From the NCBI GenBank assembly GCA_034620365.1, contig JAQGEQ010000048.1, forward strand, positions 2,219,434-2,283,433: DNA of 64,000 bases. Reading direction: 5' to 3'. The translations under genes and the position numbers were made by a program. This document shows, in pieces, positions 47,101 to 61,321 of this stretch (positions are counted from its first letter, which is position 1; each line of letters starts with the position of its first letter). The DNA comes from Pegea sp. RAD2-039. Lineage: Eukaryota > Chordata > Thaliacea > Salpida > Salpidae. The notes below the pieces were generated by a model, which worked only from the letters and a program-made list of their open reading frames with translations, was not told where the DNA came from and searched no databases.

Positions 47101-50100
47101 GTTTCCGGTTATGATACTGGTGAAAGCATTCAACAATTCAATGATATTGTCAGAAATCCAGTCTATTTTGTTGTTGAAATTACCTTCAATAACTAACAAT
47201 ATATTTTTAACAGATTGAGATAATAAGGAATTAGCTTTCAAGTGCAATTTAAGTATTTGTCCGTCCTCAATACTGAAGCTGCTTTCGACTATTTGAGTTT
47301 GAATGCGTTCAAAATCTTCGACATACAAAGCAGCAGAAGCTACTTGATCTTCCAATTTTACCAACAAATGCAAAGTATAACTTTCTCCATCAGAGTTTTC
47401 TACACCTATAAACATATCATAACCTTCATCTATTTTTCCCAGGTTGTAAACCAACGAAAAATCAGTGAGAGTTTTTTCAACCAGGTCACTCAGAGCTTCA
47501 GCTCCTTTTTTTATGACTGTACTGAGATCACCACGAATATTAAATGGCTCACTAGAGGGCCTTTCAATTAGAAGACGTACAATATTGTTTTGTTTGTCAT
47601 AGAATACTTCAAATTTATGATTTTTAGGTAGATCGTTGGCATTATTAATAAAAGTGATTCCACAGCCCACTTCATCATTAGAGTCAAGCACAAATGCTGC
47701 TAAATCAAAACTGATGCTTCCATCAGGGTAGTTACCAACTAATAACAATGATTTTTTCTCACTTCTACTATTCTCATTAACGCTTAAACTTAGCATTACA
47801 TCTGGCTCTTCTTTCCCTGAGTAGAAAATATTAAAAGAACTGTCGAATAACGAATCTTTCTTAGGAACTGTCCAACTGCTTTTGACCGTAAAACCATTTG
47901 GTAAAAATTCGTTGGTGTATTCGTATAAAATCTTTATGCCACGTGAACGCTGCAAAAGATTTAAACTTAAACCATTCTTTCGTGGAACAGTTAAACCAAG
48001 AATCTGGAAGTTGTGGGGATGGTGTAGCATGACATGTGTGTCAATTACTGATGTTCTTCGAGAACTAACGACTTTACTGTTGTAACTGATATGATATTCT
48101 CTTCCATCTATAGCGATTGTGTAGTTAAATGATGGTAGGAAAAAATCAGAAGCGATTAACTCTTCAAGATGCCAAGCATCTATCTCTATACTGCTACATC
48201 CAAGGTAAGGTTGAAGCATTCCAGTCTCAAATGATGCTTTGATAACACGCTGAGAGGTATCTGCATTGATGCTTTGTTTAAGCTGAAATACAAGCTCTGG
48301 GTAATTGTTCAACTGAATTGAAACGTATAAGGGAACGATTTTACTTCTAGAATATGAAGTATTGAGAGTCAGAAGTCCTAAGCCATCCATAATGGTTTGC
48401 TTAAATTGAATCAAAAACCTTTGATTATCCGATGACTCTGCGTTAATTATGTTGAATAGAACTATTAAATGACCATTTCTTGTGACGTTCATGTTTGCTT
48501 TGAAATCGTATGGTGTTTTAAAAGAACCAGATAAACTAATCAACAAATGATCGTCGGTATTGGGCATCATAACTTTAACAGTCATTAATGCATTCATTAG
48601 TTCTTTGTTATATGTTGCGTTCCATTCGAAAACCTTTTGATTTTTGTACTGTAGCAAACAACTTAATTCATTGATTTTAGTTTCAGCAAAGAAACTCACA
48701 ACTTGAGTTTTTCTCTCAATTGAAAGTGCTTCAATGACAAGCTGTATATCCCGTCTTGTTGCAGAAACGTCTATTTGATACCCCGTGGAAGTTTCTCCGA
48801 AATAAAACAAACCGCCTTCAAACCCATATTTATGAACTAATTGATCTTCAAGATTAAATTGCTTGATTACAGCCATTGTAGGATTAATTATTAGAATAGT
48901 GTTGAGAGTTTCTGTTCTTACATTTTGCCGTAAATTATTAGGAATTATAAAATCTTTTGCATCGGAGCTAATTGCAGTAGTTTTCAAAGATATATCATTG
49001 TTTCTACCACAGTAGTTAACCATCAAATACTCAGATAACCTATATATGTTTTCCTTATAAATTACTGAACCAGTTAAGTTTGCAGTATAAGCACATTCTT
49101 CTTTATTTAGTTCAAATAGAAGATCCAAAATTTTGACTTTAATGTGGAAGACTTTATCTGCTTTAAAAGTTCCCAAGAAATAAACATCATTACTGTTCAT
49201 TTCAATCCGAATATCTTTCCTGAATTGAATAGAACATTTTGCTGATGGAGCTAGCATCTGACTTAAGTTGTTCTGCATTTCGAATGCTAAGATTGTTCCA
49301 TTAGGACTCATTTGACACATTCCATCATAACGTAGGCTTATATTGAAATTCATTTTTCTGGTGTCATCGATGGATTCATAAACAGCTAATAACTTCAGTA
49401 ATAGCTGGACATCAAATACAAATTCATAATAGTTTTTTCCTGACAATGATAAATCAGCAGTAAAGTCATGGGGCTCCACAAGGCTCTGCTGAACTCTCAA
49501 TTTCAAACTTGTCAAATTCCATTTTCCATATATATTCAGTAATAGTTTATCATCTGTAGATGCTTTAAGTGAAAACAATAATCCATCTAGATGAATGGTA
49601 TTATAAGAACGGGACATCTGCAACGATAAATGGTCTGAACGAACTACTCCAAGCATGTCTATTTCATTATCAAATCTTAAAGTAAATTCCAAATCGGTGA
49701 ATTCAGTTAGGAAACTATATTGCCAATTCGGTGTATCTAACATTGTTTTCAATTGAATCAAAGAGATTCTAGAAGATTGTTTTGTAATGATAAAACTAGT
49801 GTTAGAAGACGCATTGTATCCGTCGATAGCTGCTTGAATAGCAAAGGAATATGGCTCAAGTATCAAAAGTCCATTTTCTACTATATAAGGAAGATAATCA
49901 ACAACAGATTGTTGCCAATTGAATGAACCTACGAGACTTTTGTTTCTAAGGAACAAATTTGCATCAGTGTCAAATTGCAAAAATAACTTATTTTTTGTCA
50001 TCCAAACAGTCTTGAAAGACAAATGAGATTGTTCAACGTCCTTATTACCGATGAAGCTAAAATTTAAACTATTTTGAGTAGACGAAAAGGTTTCGCTCAT

Positions 50101-53100
50101 AAAAATTTTGAAAGCATTTTTCTCTGTAGCATCAACTTCAAAGTTAAATATAGCTTTATTAAATAATACTTGAAGTGAAAACGAGCCAGAACTCTTGCCA
50201 ATCAAATTTACTCCTGCTTGTGAGTACCCGGCAGTATCTTCCCAGTATTTGAGTACTAATTTTGATTCATATCCTTCTATTGTCTTTTCAAAATTAGCAG
50301 TGATGCCCAAATCAACTTCCGGTTGAATATCCAGATACATTTTTAGTGCATCCAAATCTAAATCGAATTGAAAATTGCGCTGAACTTCAATAGAAAGTGG
50401 ATCAACTATCGAGCTATCAAGGTTTTTGGCTAGTAAGAAATATATTTCACCTGGTTTTGAAACAAATTTTAAATGTTTAAAGTTTAGGTTTAAACCATTA
50501 ATCGATACTGATAACATAAGAGGTGTAATTGGGAGAGATGGGCTGTATGTCAAAAAGATTCCACTTTTCAAGTTGCCTCGAAGTCCAGCAATTAAATATC
50601 TTTCATTGATTTTCATTACTAAATGACTCTCAAAATCTTCAAGTATTGATCCAACAAAACTAAAGTTACCTTCAAAGTCTTGTGGAAGAAATTCAATTGG
50701 TAAGTTGTGATTGAAAGCAAAAGACACGTACTGCTCTTTTGGATTCAAATATAATCTGGTTGAGGCTTTTTTATTTCCAATTTTGACTGCTGAAGCTAAG
50801 TCTTTCTGGTCAACACCAAATTGAGTTGAAAATTCTACTGTGTCAAAAATATCAATAAAATTCTGGTCAAAATTTAAGGAAATGCCTGTTGAGTTAAGAC
50901 TGTATTTTGTAACAAAACTTCTGATCATTTCATCTTCAACAACAAACGATAGTTTCATTCCTTGTTCTGTTGGAGCTAGCGAAATTGTTAAATTATTCAA
51001 GCTACCTTCATAATCTACAACTAAATGACCATAGTAACTTAATAAAGCATGGTAATCACTATCTTCTGATTCCCATGAAGCTGAAGCACGCACTTCCATT
51101 TCGTCGATGGTTAATCTTAATCCAAAATCACTGTTGTCATATTCACGGGAAACTTTTACCCGAAACCTTTGAGGGCTCGTGGTGAAATTTTGAAGTTGAC
51201 GGTAGGTAAGCTTATTCAAATTTACAAAGCTATCTCCATCCCATCGAATTGTGACCTTTCCTGTACGAACATCATCACCAAAAGTTGTTTGTAAATCAGC
51301 ATAGTAATCACTGTCACTTAGTTGGTACTCTCCTTGAATTCCAATCATCTTAGGAATACTAAAGCGTTCAGTAAGAAAATCAAAATCATGATAAGCACTG
51401 AGTAAAAGTTTGTGAGTATCACTTAAATAGTCAAAGTTGAATCCAACGTTTTTATGAGAACCATCGTATACAACTGAAAGGTCAAAATCATCAATACTTT
51501 TTCTTCTGAAGGTTACTGAAAAAGTTTCAGGAACTTCATAGTCCAATAATATAGAAATCTTTTGATTTAGAGACAAAAAGAAAGAATTATCAAGTGAGTT
51601 TCTATCGAATGAAAAAGTAGCTACTTGTGTTTGCTCGTCTGAGGTCATTAAAAAGTTTAATGATTTATAGTACACATGAGAAGCTTCATCTGATTCAGTC
51701 ATAACTATTGAGTAACGGAAGTTACCTGGAATAAAATTATTTTGAAAGTCATGGTTCCCCGCAAGTGCTATATTCCAATTAAAAAGTTGCATGTCAATAG
51801 AAAAACTAAAACTGTTTTCAACTGTTACTTCCTTTCCAACTTCATCTTCATAGACACGTAAGACTGAAACACGAATCATGGATGAGCCACTCAAATGTTC
51901 ATCTAATTCTTTGAACATAAAATCAGTTACAGTTGTCATCTTTTTGGGCATCGCCACTCCAACATCAATAAAGCTGAATATATTAGTCTCAGTGACTGTG
52001 GTTACTTGAAAGTTATTATATTCAACATCAAGGCTAGCCTCGTAAGTTCTTGCTTCATCTATTCCAAGAGAGCCACTAACTTCGAAATGGTTAGCTTCAA
52101 TATTGAGTTTAGTTTCATAATCAAAACGTTCTAATCCTAATAACATTGCAATGATACCATTGCTGTGCTTAGTTGAAAAATTCCACCAACGGCTATCACT
52201 TTGTGTCAACTCAAAACTTATATCTGTAGACTCATCTGCAAATAATACATCCAATTTAAACATTTTCAAATCGTTGTCGTTATCAAGAAGAATATTGATT
52301 GTTTGTGGTACCAGTTGCGAAGAAAATAGATTTTGACTGATATTTAAGGTCTTTAAAGGTTCTTCTATCTGGATTATCGCAGTAATATTGATCAAGTTAT
52401 CTTCATCAACTCCAAAAATAAACGTGTATTGATAATTTTCATCTCTGTCTAACTTTAAGTAAGCACAATTATATTCACTAGTGAAATTTTGGAAAAGTTC
52501 GTAACGACAATCTACACAATGTTTAGGAGGTCGCTGTATCCTGGCTTGTTGCTGATTGTACTGTAATAGAAGAATGTCAGTTTCAATTAGACTGAAACTA
52601 AATTTCAAGACTTTTTGGATAAATAATGTTATAGTAAAAGGACTTTGATAAAAGGCTAAGGAATATTTTTTTCTTGGTTTCCATGTGACAGTTACTCGGT
52701 TATCATTCAGTTTAAAATTAGCAACATTGTCGGAATACTCCCACGAACTGGCCATATCTATGTAGAAATTGAAATTCAGAACTCCTTCATTTAAAATATC
52801 AAAACAAGAAAAGTTTGTATACAGAAATAGATTTAAAGGATCATAACCTCCAAATTCCATTGTTCCATTATAAATTTTGTCATCCAATTTTAAATAAGAA
52901 TAAAAGCTATATTTACCCTCCCAGACTACTATAACTTGACGGATCTCGAAATTTTGTGGCAAGAATGTAACTAGTTGTTGATTCAAGAACATCTCGAAAC
53001 CATAACCAAAAAATAATACATTTTTACAAATGAAATCAAATTGTTTATCTCTGTAGGTTACATTTAAACCTAATTGCTCTCCTACTGGGTAATAAGGATC

Positions 53101-56100
53101 GAGTGGAGCTTTATAAACAATAAAACTTGGAATTTGTAAATCATCTGAATCGAAACTTAGCTTACAACCAGATTTTCTATTACATTCACCCTCAAGCCTT
53201 AGTAAACTTCCGTCCAAAGTCAATGTTGATGAAATTTTTCCAGGTCGACGTGTAAAGTTAAAAAGGATTTCTCGTGGTTCAAATTTTATAACTGTATTCA
53301 CAAACGAAGGCAAAACTTGCCCCTCTGTATATTGGCTCTCAATCGATACACTTCCTTCTTCTGTACTAAACACAGCTGAGAAATGCAAAGGTTCTGGTCT
53401 TTGAATATCTATTTGGAACTCCTCCGGAAGTTTGCGAGTTAATCTTTGTCGGACTTCTACCCGAAGCTTAGAATTTGTATAACTAATCTCATAATTACCG
53501 CTTAATGATTGTGGCAAGGCAGTAGAAAACTTTTGAGCTGCATCAAAAGAGACTGAAAAAGGATTCAAGGTATATTGAGCAGCTAAATCAAGAATAGTTT
53601 TTTTGTTAAATTCCACTCTTGCATTTACATCATTTTGTGAAAGACTGATATTTGATCGTATTGTTTGGACATCTTTGACGTCTCTTAAAAGATTTGAGCT
53701 GTATATGGCAAAACCTCTGAAGATGCCTCCATCAACTTGATCATTACTATCAAGAGCCACAGCAAGTTTTAAAAAGTATACATCGTTGTTCCAATCATTA
53801 GTTTCAAAGTTAAATGAGTAGTCACTTGTAGTTTCTAATTTCTGTATATCAATATCAATTTTCGGATAAGGCGTTTCTAAACCAAATAAGAAGGTTGACT
53901 TAAACTCATTTTCTTTCACTTCTCCTGCCAAGTTAAGCCGGATTGTATCATGATAAATACTTTTGATCGTGGTATTGCTGCTAAAACCATAATCACTGAT
54001 ACCATTCTTAGATCGGATGTTAAGTATTTCGTTTTTATGAAGCTGTGTAACAATCAGTTGAAAATTTTTTTGGTCGGATAGATTTTCAACAATACTTGAA
54101 AAATTAAAGTTGAAAGCCTCTGCTCCAAGTACAAGGTTACCATCTGTTATATATACATTTGCTTTTGCTTCTTGTAAGCTTGTTTTGAATTTTATGTCAA
54201 GCCATGGTGTAGGTAAGCTTAGCTCAATGTATTTTGAAAAGTGATTGTCTAAGCTGTCCCTATTCTGATACAATATAGAAGTTACCAAGTTTCTATCATG
54301 GTCGATAAACAAGTAGAGTCGATCTCTTTCATATGCAAAGTTGAAACTTAATTCTTTCTCAATATTTAAAGGAGTAAATGTAAAATTTATCATATAACCA
54401 ACATCGATGCGATCTTTTGAGAAGAAATCATATTTGATCCTTTGTCTGATGGCTAATGAAGGTGTAAACCTTCTACCTAACACTTGTTCACCATATGATG
54501 CCAGGGCTGATGAAATTACTGAATCGTTTGTGATTTGATGCTCCACATTCAAACTCCAGCAGTATTGAGGAAATTGAGTTGATAGAAATTTAGTGTCCAA
54601 GGACCATGAAGCATCATTTTTGTCAAACTTGTTCACAAGACGAAAGCTAAAAAACAAAAGTTTCAAATTTTCTAAAAATTGAAGCATTTAATTGTTTTAC
54701 CTCTCAGGTTCCTGATTCTTAAGCTGGTACAAGAAGTTAACAATGGCATTTCTTTCTCCCTTTTTCCTTATGTTTAATTCAACGGTAGCTCCATTGTCAA
54801 AATAGTTAGGAATTGATAAAAGTGCATTACCTCTGTATATCATTCGTGAATTTCCTTCTGGGCTGGCATCTTCAAGTCCAACTAAAATAATGTGAAATCA
54901 TTAAAGTAAGTTTTATGAACATATTTTCTATAGTTAATCTATAGATTTTGGATGTCTTACCTTTTACTTCAAGTGGACTTACAAATACATTAAGAAGTGA
55001 TGCATTAAATGAAAACATTTTCATTTCTACGTAAGAAACTGATAGATGAGCTCCGGTTGACTTTCCGTATACAGTTGCTGTGGTATCTAAAGATACTTTT
55101 GGTATTTCTTCGTATATACCATTTACTAAAGTAGTCTGCAAAGTAAAAGGCTACGTTCAACCAGCACTTCATATAAACTATACTGCTTATGTACCTCCAT
55201 TACAATACTTTCTTCTCCGTTTTCGAGAACTGTCATTCGAACTGTTTCACTATTTCCATCTTTAGTATATTGTCCTTCCAAATGAATTTTTTTATTTGGA
55301 GCGGCAACGGTTACTCGAGCTATTCTTCTTTCTCGTTCAAATTCGAAGCTAGCAAGGTGGAGGCGGTTGATGGTTGAGCCTGGCGTGTCAAACTGGACTA
55401 AACCACCAAGTGAAACAGGAATTGGCTGGAAAGCAGATCAGTTAAATAACTTAAAAGTAAACATAAAATTGAAAAGAAAATGTATTCTTACGCTTTCATC
55501 CATCAAATAGTCGTACTCCATTTCAAGTGAGTAGTACTCGAGTTTTGGATCTCCGATGACTGACAGATGAACCGTGTATTCAAGCTCACCACTTCTTGGG
55601 AAAATTGACATTTCTTCAAAATTCGTCTACAAGTAGCAATATAAAACTACTGCGACAAGAAATCACTATATTTCGTAAAATTTAACTTTACTTTTGAAAC
55701 ACAAATAGAATGTCCTAGAGCAAGTTCACTGCATTCTAAAGACCTATCATCGGAAGATTGAAGATTTCCAACAGGCTCAACCTCTTCGCCGCTCACTTTG
55801 TTGAGTTTATGACTGAAATTGTTTTGAGATAAATTAATTATAATATTGAACGCACGCAGCAAGTTACTTAAAAGTGAATAGGGTATTTTCTTTATGTGGA
55901 GCATCAAGTCTTAATGTTAACTTTTGACCATGTGCCATAGAAGCTCTTCCTCCTAATCTCCATGACGACATCATTGTTGATTCAGTTTCCATACCGCATC
56001 GAGTAACATGAGCATCAACAGTCATAGCACCATTAAAAACGATCGTAGCTCTGCAAAAATAGCAAAATAAATATTTATTGTTGGGATGATAAGAATAAAA

Positions 56101-59100
56101 TAAATTCCCACCGTGGACGTAGACTTGCTTTGATGGCAAGCTCAGGGCTTGTACTTAGTAGGCCTGTCAAGTCAAGATATCCGTTTCCTTCTACGTCAAT
56201 ACTAGCAGATCCGTTGATAGCAAAGGTAAGAGGTAGACCAGCGTATGTAGGAAAGGTTTGAGCGGTGTTAACTAACAGCATATCATTGTGATAGTTGATC
56301 GTTCTGCCCTAAATGATGTGAAAAAATTATCAATTAGCCAAACGAAAATAAAAAATGTATATCTCGTCTTTTCTCATTAAACTTACTTTGGCAAGGTCCA
56401 TTGCAAGTGATGAAACTTGCTCATTGATCTCAGCGTAAACATCAGGAAAGTGACTATTGCCATATTTGAGTTCATTACCAAACACTCGAACATACCATGA
56501 AGTTGAAAACTCATCTTTTTTCACCACGTTTTTAAACTATACAAAGATTTAATTTAACAATTTTCTAAGAAGTGAACTTTGTTAAAAGTATCAATAAAAT
56601 TTTACTTGATCTGATTTCTTGTTCAAGTTTGCTTCACTTGTTGATGACCTTATATTACTACGTTCTGGCTCAACGTCATCATCATCATCATCCTCAGCAA
56701 CTTCTTCTTCAGTCTCTTCGGCACCGAAGATACGACCGATTCCACTATTATGAAGAAACTTCTCAGATGACATCATATCTTGAAGAAGTGATTCGAATCC
56801 TTCGACACGACCACCGATCTATCAGATCCAATCATTGCTTCAACTGTTCACATGACTACGGACCATCTTACCTCAAGCAGATTGACAGCCTGTCCAAAAA
56901 TGTCGACAGTGAAATTCAAACCAGCACTTCTGGGAACAAATGACTTTGGTGACCACACTAAGCTTCCTTCAGCAGTGGCCCCAGCATTCAATGAGTCTGA
57001 AACCAAGTGATAATGTAATAAGAGATTTATCTTAAAAAGTTTAATTTACCCGAAAAGTAAGATAGTTCATGATAGCGGGAATATTTTCTTGGATCCAGAT
57101 CATATTCTTTTGCAAAAGTAGCTTCAACAAGATAAGGTTTGATATATCCTTTGAGAGGGTCAGTTGAAGCAATCAAGTTACGAAGATGGGATGAAACAAA
57201 ACTAGCAACTGCAATAAACAAATTCAAATTGTCAAAATGTAAAAGAGTTTATCTACAAATTTTCACTTAAAATCATTTACCTTGAAGGTTTGGTTCATCA
57301 TCTAACATTATTATTAAGTTTGAGACAAAGGCGTTATTAGGGCACTTCATGACCATTGAGTAAGCTGCAATTCTGATTTCTGAGTCTTCGTCACGATTAA
57401 AAACCAATGATTCCAAAGACCGCTAGAAAGAGTATCAATTTAATGAAAATCATTTTTGGAAAAGCAAAAATACAAACATCGGTTCCACAAGGCATTCGTC
57501 GGAAAGCTTGCATTGCAGTAGTTCGAGTTTCTGCATCATTTCGTTGATCAGTAGCACAAGAAGCAATTACGCTGACAACGCTTGTAATACCAGCATTACC
57601 GAGGGCTCGTAAAGATAACAAAATCTGAAATTTTTTATCAAATATTTATCAAATGTGATCATTAGAAATATAAGGGCATCTTACATTTTGTTTCCGGCTT
57701 TCATCTGGTGTGTAGCAGTTTCCTGAAAGATCTTCTTCTAAAGCATTGAGGGCCATACGTACAGATGAATGACTTAAGCATCTCTTGTCCTTAGAGCAAA
57801 CTCCATAAATCATTGTTCCAGTTGTAAGTAAAGTTTGTTCCTTGAATCGTCCAGATTCAATAACATCCTATTGATAGTTGCAACAATAAAAATCTTAAAA
57901 ATAACTGAGCTTGAATAATACATACAACTAAGCCGTCAAGCATTGCTGCAGTTGGGTTGGGAATCATGTTCATTCCCAGCAACCATTTTAGAGCTGTTTC
58001 ATCATTGACAACATCTGATCCTTTTGCAATTAATTTGGTACCATACGAAACACAACCTTCGCTTCCACACCATTTTAGAGCGTCTTTAAACATGGATCTA
58101 CAAAAAATCCGAAAATACAATTATCAGATGAAATATGTCTCCGAAAAAGTATAACTCTTACTTTACTGTATCTTGGTACTTAGGGCAAGCACCGCTGAGT
58201 AAGTCATAAGCCTGTGATACTCTACTACCATCTAGTTGTCGTAGAAGAAATACAAATTTCACAAAATTTTTACCGACCTTTGGAGAAAATACTTGTTATG
58301 TTTTTGAGAAAGTTAGTCGAAAAACAGAAAGTTTCTTACCAAGTTATATTCTGAACCATCCAAATTATTGCATAGTTCATTATAAAATTGAGTCACTTCA
58401 GATAAATTGTTGCGTAAGGTAGGACTTTTGTCATCTTCATATGCGAGAGATGTTTGGCGAGTGGAGGTTGGAATATCTGTGTTTAAAACTATTTGGTTAT
58501 TACTCAATAAATCATACGCTCAAATAATTAATTTGTTTCAAATTCAATAAAGAATTTTATTCTTAAACTGATTTATTGGGCGTTTTCGCTTTTTCTATGT
58601 ACATGCTTGTTGGTTCATTTCTTACAAGCTAAGTTTAAAAAGCATTTTTATTCTAACTCTGTAAAAGCCAACAATACTGAAAATCAAATGTTAAAACTTA
58701 AAACAAACTTAATACTTCTTTTTCTATACATGAATTGTAATTTAGTTTTAGCAATATTTAGTTATATTATAATTTTGAATAGACACAAAAGCATAGCTTA
58801 CTTGTGTCTTGTTGAGGCATAGGGATTGTTTGTCTAAGAAACAAGGTTTGACTAATTTTAGTTTTGGCTCCGTTTTCATCTGAGCTGAAAGGTCTAAAGA
58901 GGTGCTCTTCTTCACAGGTAACCTTTTTTAAAACTGATGATGAGATATCTTGCACGCACTTTTGATTTTGAACAATGAGACGTTGTCTTGACTGCAAAAA
59001 AATGATTAATTTAATCATAAATATCAGTGAAAGGTGTTAAACTGTCTTACTGAGTCAGTGGAGTATGGACTAAAATGAGAAAACAAAAGCATTTTATCAT

Positions 59101-61211
59101 TGTTTTGGCAAGAGTCGAAATCTATTGTTTTAGATAAAACTTTTCGGTTGCGTTCCATAAATTTGACTTCATATTTAGTTTCACATGTTCCAATAACATC
59201 AGTCTAAAATAGAGTTTCATTTGTGATTTTTTAAATAAATTCTAGAGCTACAAACATAAATAAGTAGTTTCACCAAGTTAAACAGCTAAAATAAGATAAA
59301 AGTAATACCTCAAGCACAGTACCATCCTCAAGAGTTGATACTTGCATTGCTGATAAAATACCACGTTTGATATTCAAGATCCACTCAGGCTCATCATTTG
59401 ATGCACAAATGTTCGGAACTTTTCCATCTTGCCAGTTAAAATGCAAGGGAAAGCGAGTTAGGTCTTCTGACCAAGAAGTTGTGTCCAAAATGGCCTGATC
59501 AGGATTAGTAACTGATGGTTCTAAAATCTGGAAGTAAACATATATGAATTAGACATTGAACTTGAAAAAAATAAATACATTTTGAGCAAATAAACAGTTT
59601 ACTCAAAGTAAATAGTTACAGGTTTTGATAGTATACATTTCATCATTTGGTTGGTATCACAGATTTATTTAGTCTTGTGATTAAACCAGGATTTCGGCAA
59701 GCATGTTATCTTATAAATACCATCAAAGTAAGTCTTATGACTACAAAAATAATTGATAACTTTTTAGTGCAAAGACTTACCCGCAGGACTAGATCACATG
59801 GTTCGAAAACATCAACGGCAACACTGGCCGCCAAACGAAAAGAACTTTCTTCTTGAACTCTTTCAACATCGTTAAAGAATGAACTTTGTACTTCGGTTAC
59901 ATATTGGTATATGTATGTTTTGCCAACTTTGTAATTGAAACTAGTTGGAGCTTCAAAAACATAATAAAAGTCTAACTTGAGTGTAATCCTAAAATCTACA
60001 TTGTTTAGTAAATAATTACAAGAATTCATTAAATACATTTTGTTATAATTATGTACAGTTTGTTAAAGTGAAAATAAATTGATAAACTCACTTTGGCATG
60101 TATTTGAACATTTTAGTTGTCCGTAAACAGAACCTGTCAAGATAAATTTTCAAAATTTTACAAACTTAAAAAAAGTAATTAAAATTTTCTGTTTAGAAGT
60201 TATTAATTTGTCGGCAAATCGGAAATATTTAGGTCTATATTAAAGTCGAAAGTTTAAAAATGTTTTTCTCTGAGTAATTCAGTCACATGACTTTATACGA
60301 CATTCGTAATTTTTTTACTTAAGAAATTTCGATTTTTTAAATCTTGAAAAGTTTATGGTCTATTGTTTATGCATTTATTGTTTCAAATTTACGCCAGGTA
60401 GATATAAAAACAACAAAATTGTAAGTTATGAAAGACTTTGACCTTGTAATATCATGTAAGAAGAAACCCGTTTTTATGACAATACTAAAAACCACGAAAA
60501 ACGTTTCTCATAAACACAAAACTTGACAAAGATTAAAGTCTATAAATAAGAAAAAACAACTTGTTTGTTTCAAAGATATATTCCAAAATTGATTAAGTAT
60601 TTGTATAAGATGAAAATTTTTCATAGATTTCTTAATTTAAGAATATATAGTCAAATATAATTATTTTATTAATAAAACAAATTTTGATAGATCCCGACAT
60701 ATTTTCAGCATTGCAAAATTATTGCAGTGTTTTTATTATTCTTTAACTTTTAAGGAGAAAACGTTTGTTGTTAGTAGTACGTTAATCAAAAAATAATATC
60801 ATTAGCAGAGTAAATATATCTAAGTTTCATTTCTGTCTAAAATTTTTTTTTAAATCTACAAAATTACCTACTACTACTTTACACTCATATATATACTTAA
60901 GAATTAAAACAGTTTATTTAGAAATAGCTTACGATTAAAAGTTAATAAAAGTACAATTATTTTTAATGACATCGTAAAATAGATTATGGATGCCAAAGCA
61001 AAGTATTAACTAATAATTTTTGGTTTAAATAAAAATACAAACAGACAAAAAGTAATTGTTTTGTGAAATAAACGTACTTTATATATATATTTAAGTCCTT
61101 TTACTGATAATTATACTACTAACTTAAATAAAATCTCAAATACTTACGGTTTTCTCCAAGAGAAACTATATTTAATAAAAGAAGGCTAATCAGTAATGCT
61201 TGAACCTTCAT
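44105..61211 (-). CDS. Apolipophorin/apoB-type large lipid transfer protein with VWD and VWA-like C-terminus
   Basis: Seen: about 34 exons; start at 61211, TAG at 44105-44107, my estimate about 4,300-4,400 aa. Exon 1 (61148-61211) codes a signal peptide, MKVQALLISLLLLNIVSLG. A vitellogenin-type N-domain follows (exon 59310-59527 has VPNICASND and WILNIKRGILSAMQ; helical segment in exons about 58.5-57.0 kb). One exon, 46615-54646 (8032 nt), codes about 2,677 residues of alternating hydrophobic strands with no stop. Then comes VWD (exons within 45.78-46.32 kb; FRTFDGHHFDYV, GGLLGMFDNEPEFDL), a Cys-rich exon, and a VWA-like segment (exons 45197-45387 to 44317-44457; STDLVFILQENSC, FRAGAQPVFIHLSCDE), ending CTCYINEHGAAATECIM. 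Known: these proteins assemble lipoproteins in the secretory pathway and carry lipid in body fluid. No polyserine/phosvitin tract is seen, so I favour apolipophorin/apoB over yolk vitellogenin. Exon 1 and the exon ends at 59971/60092 are by-eye joins. Intron 1 (1,014 nt) holds nothing recognisable. Confidence 0.9.
46615..54646 (-). other. 8-kb single exon of the lipid carrier
   Basis: Acceptor TTTTTTAG before 54646 and donor GTAAGT at 46609-46614 bound an exon of 8032 nt. It is open throughout and rich in F-x-F, L-x-L and Y-x-V strand patterns and N-x-S/T sites, as expected for the amphipathic beta-sheet lipid-binding part of apoB-like proteins. The neighbouring exons are 40-260 nt. Confidence 0.85.
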
Positions 61212-61272
61212 AACTGTCCACCAATGAACACTAAAAGTTTTAGTTTTGTAAAAAAAGCTTCAAATGCGATCG

Positions 61273-61280
61273 CTTTTATA
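61273..61280 (-). promoter_or_regulatory. TATA box of the lipid-carrier gene
   Basis: The minus strand reads TATAAAAG 62-69 nt upstream of the ATG at 61211, set in comparatively GC-rich sequence. A start site about 30 nt downstream would leave a 5' UTR of roughly 30-35 nt. Strong TATA boxes are typical of highly expressed, tissue-specific genes such as fat-body or digestive-gland lipoproteins (inference). Confidence 0.6.
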
Positions 61281-61321
61281 GTATCTCAGTTGACCGAGAG
61301 AAAAAAGTAAGCCCCTAAGTT

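Noticed and set aside
46634-52336. Several plus-strand open frames of 60-110 codons
   Set aside because: They are antisense shadows of the 8-kb lipid-carrier exon and show no conserved content.
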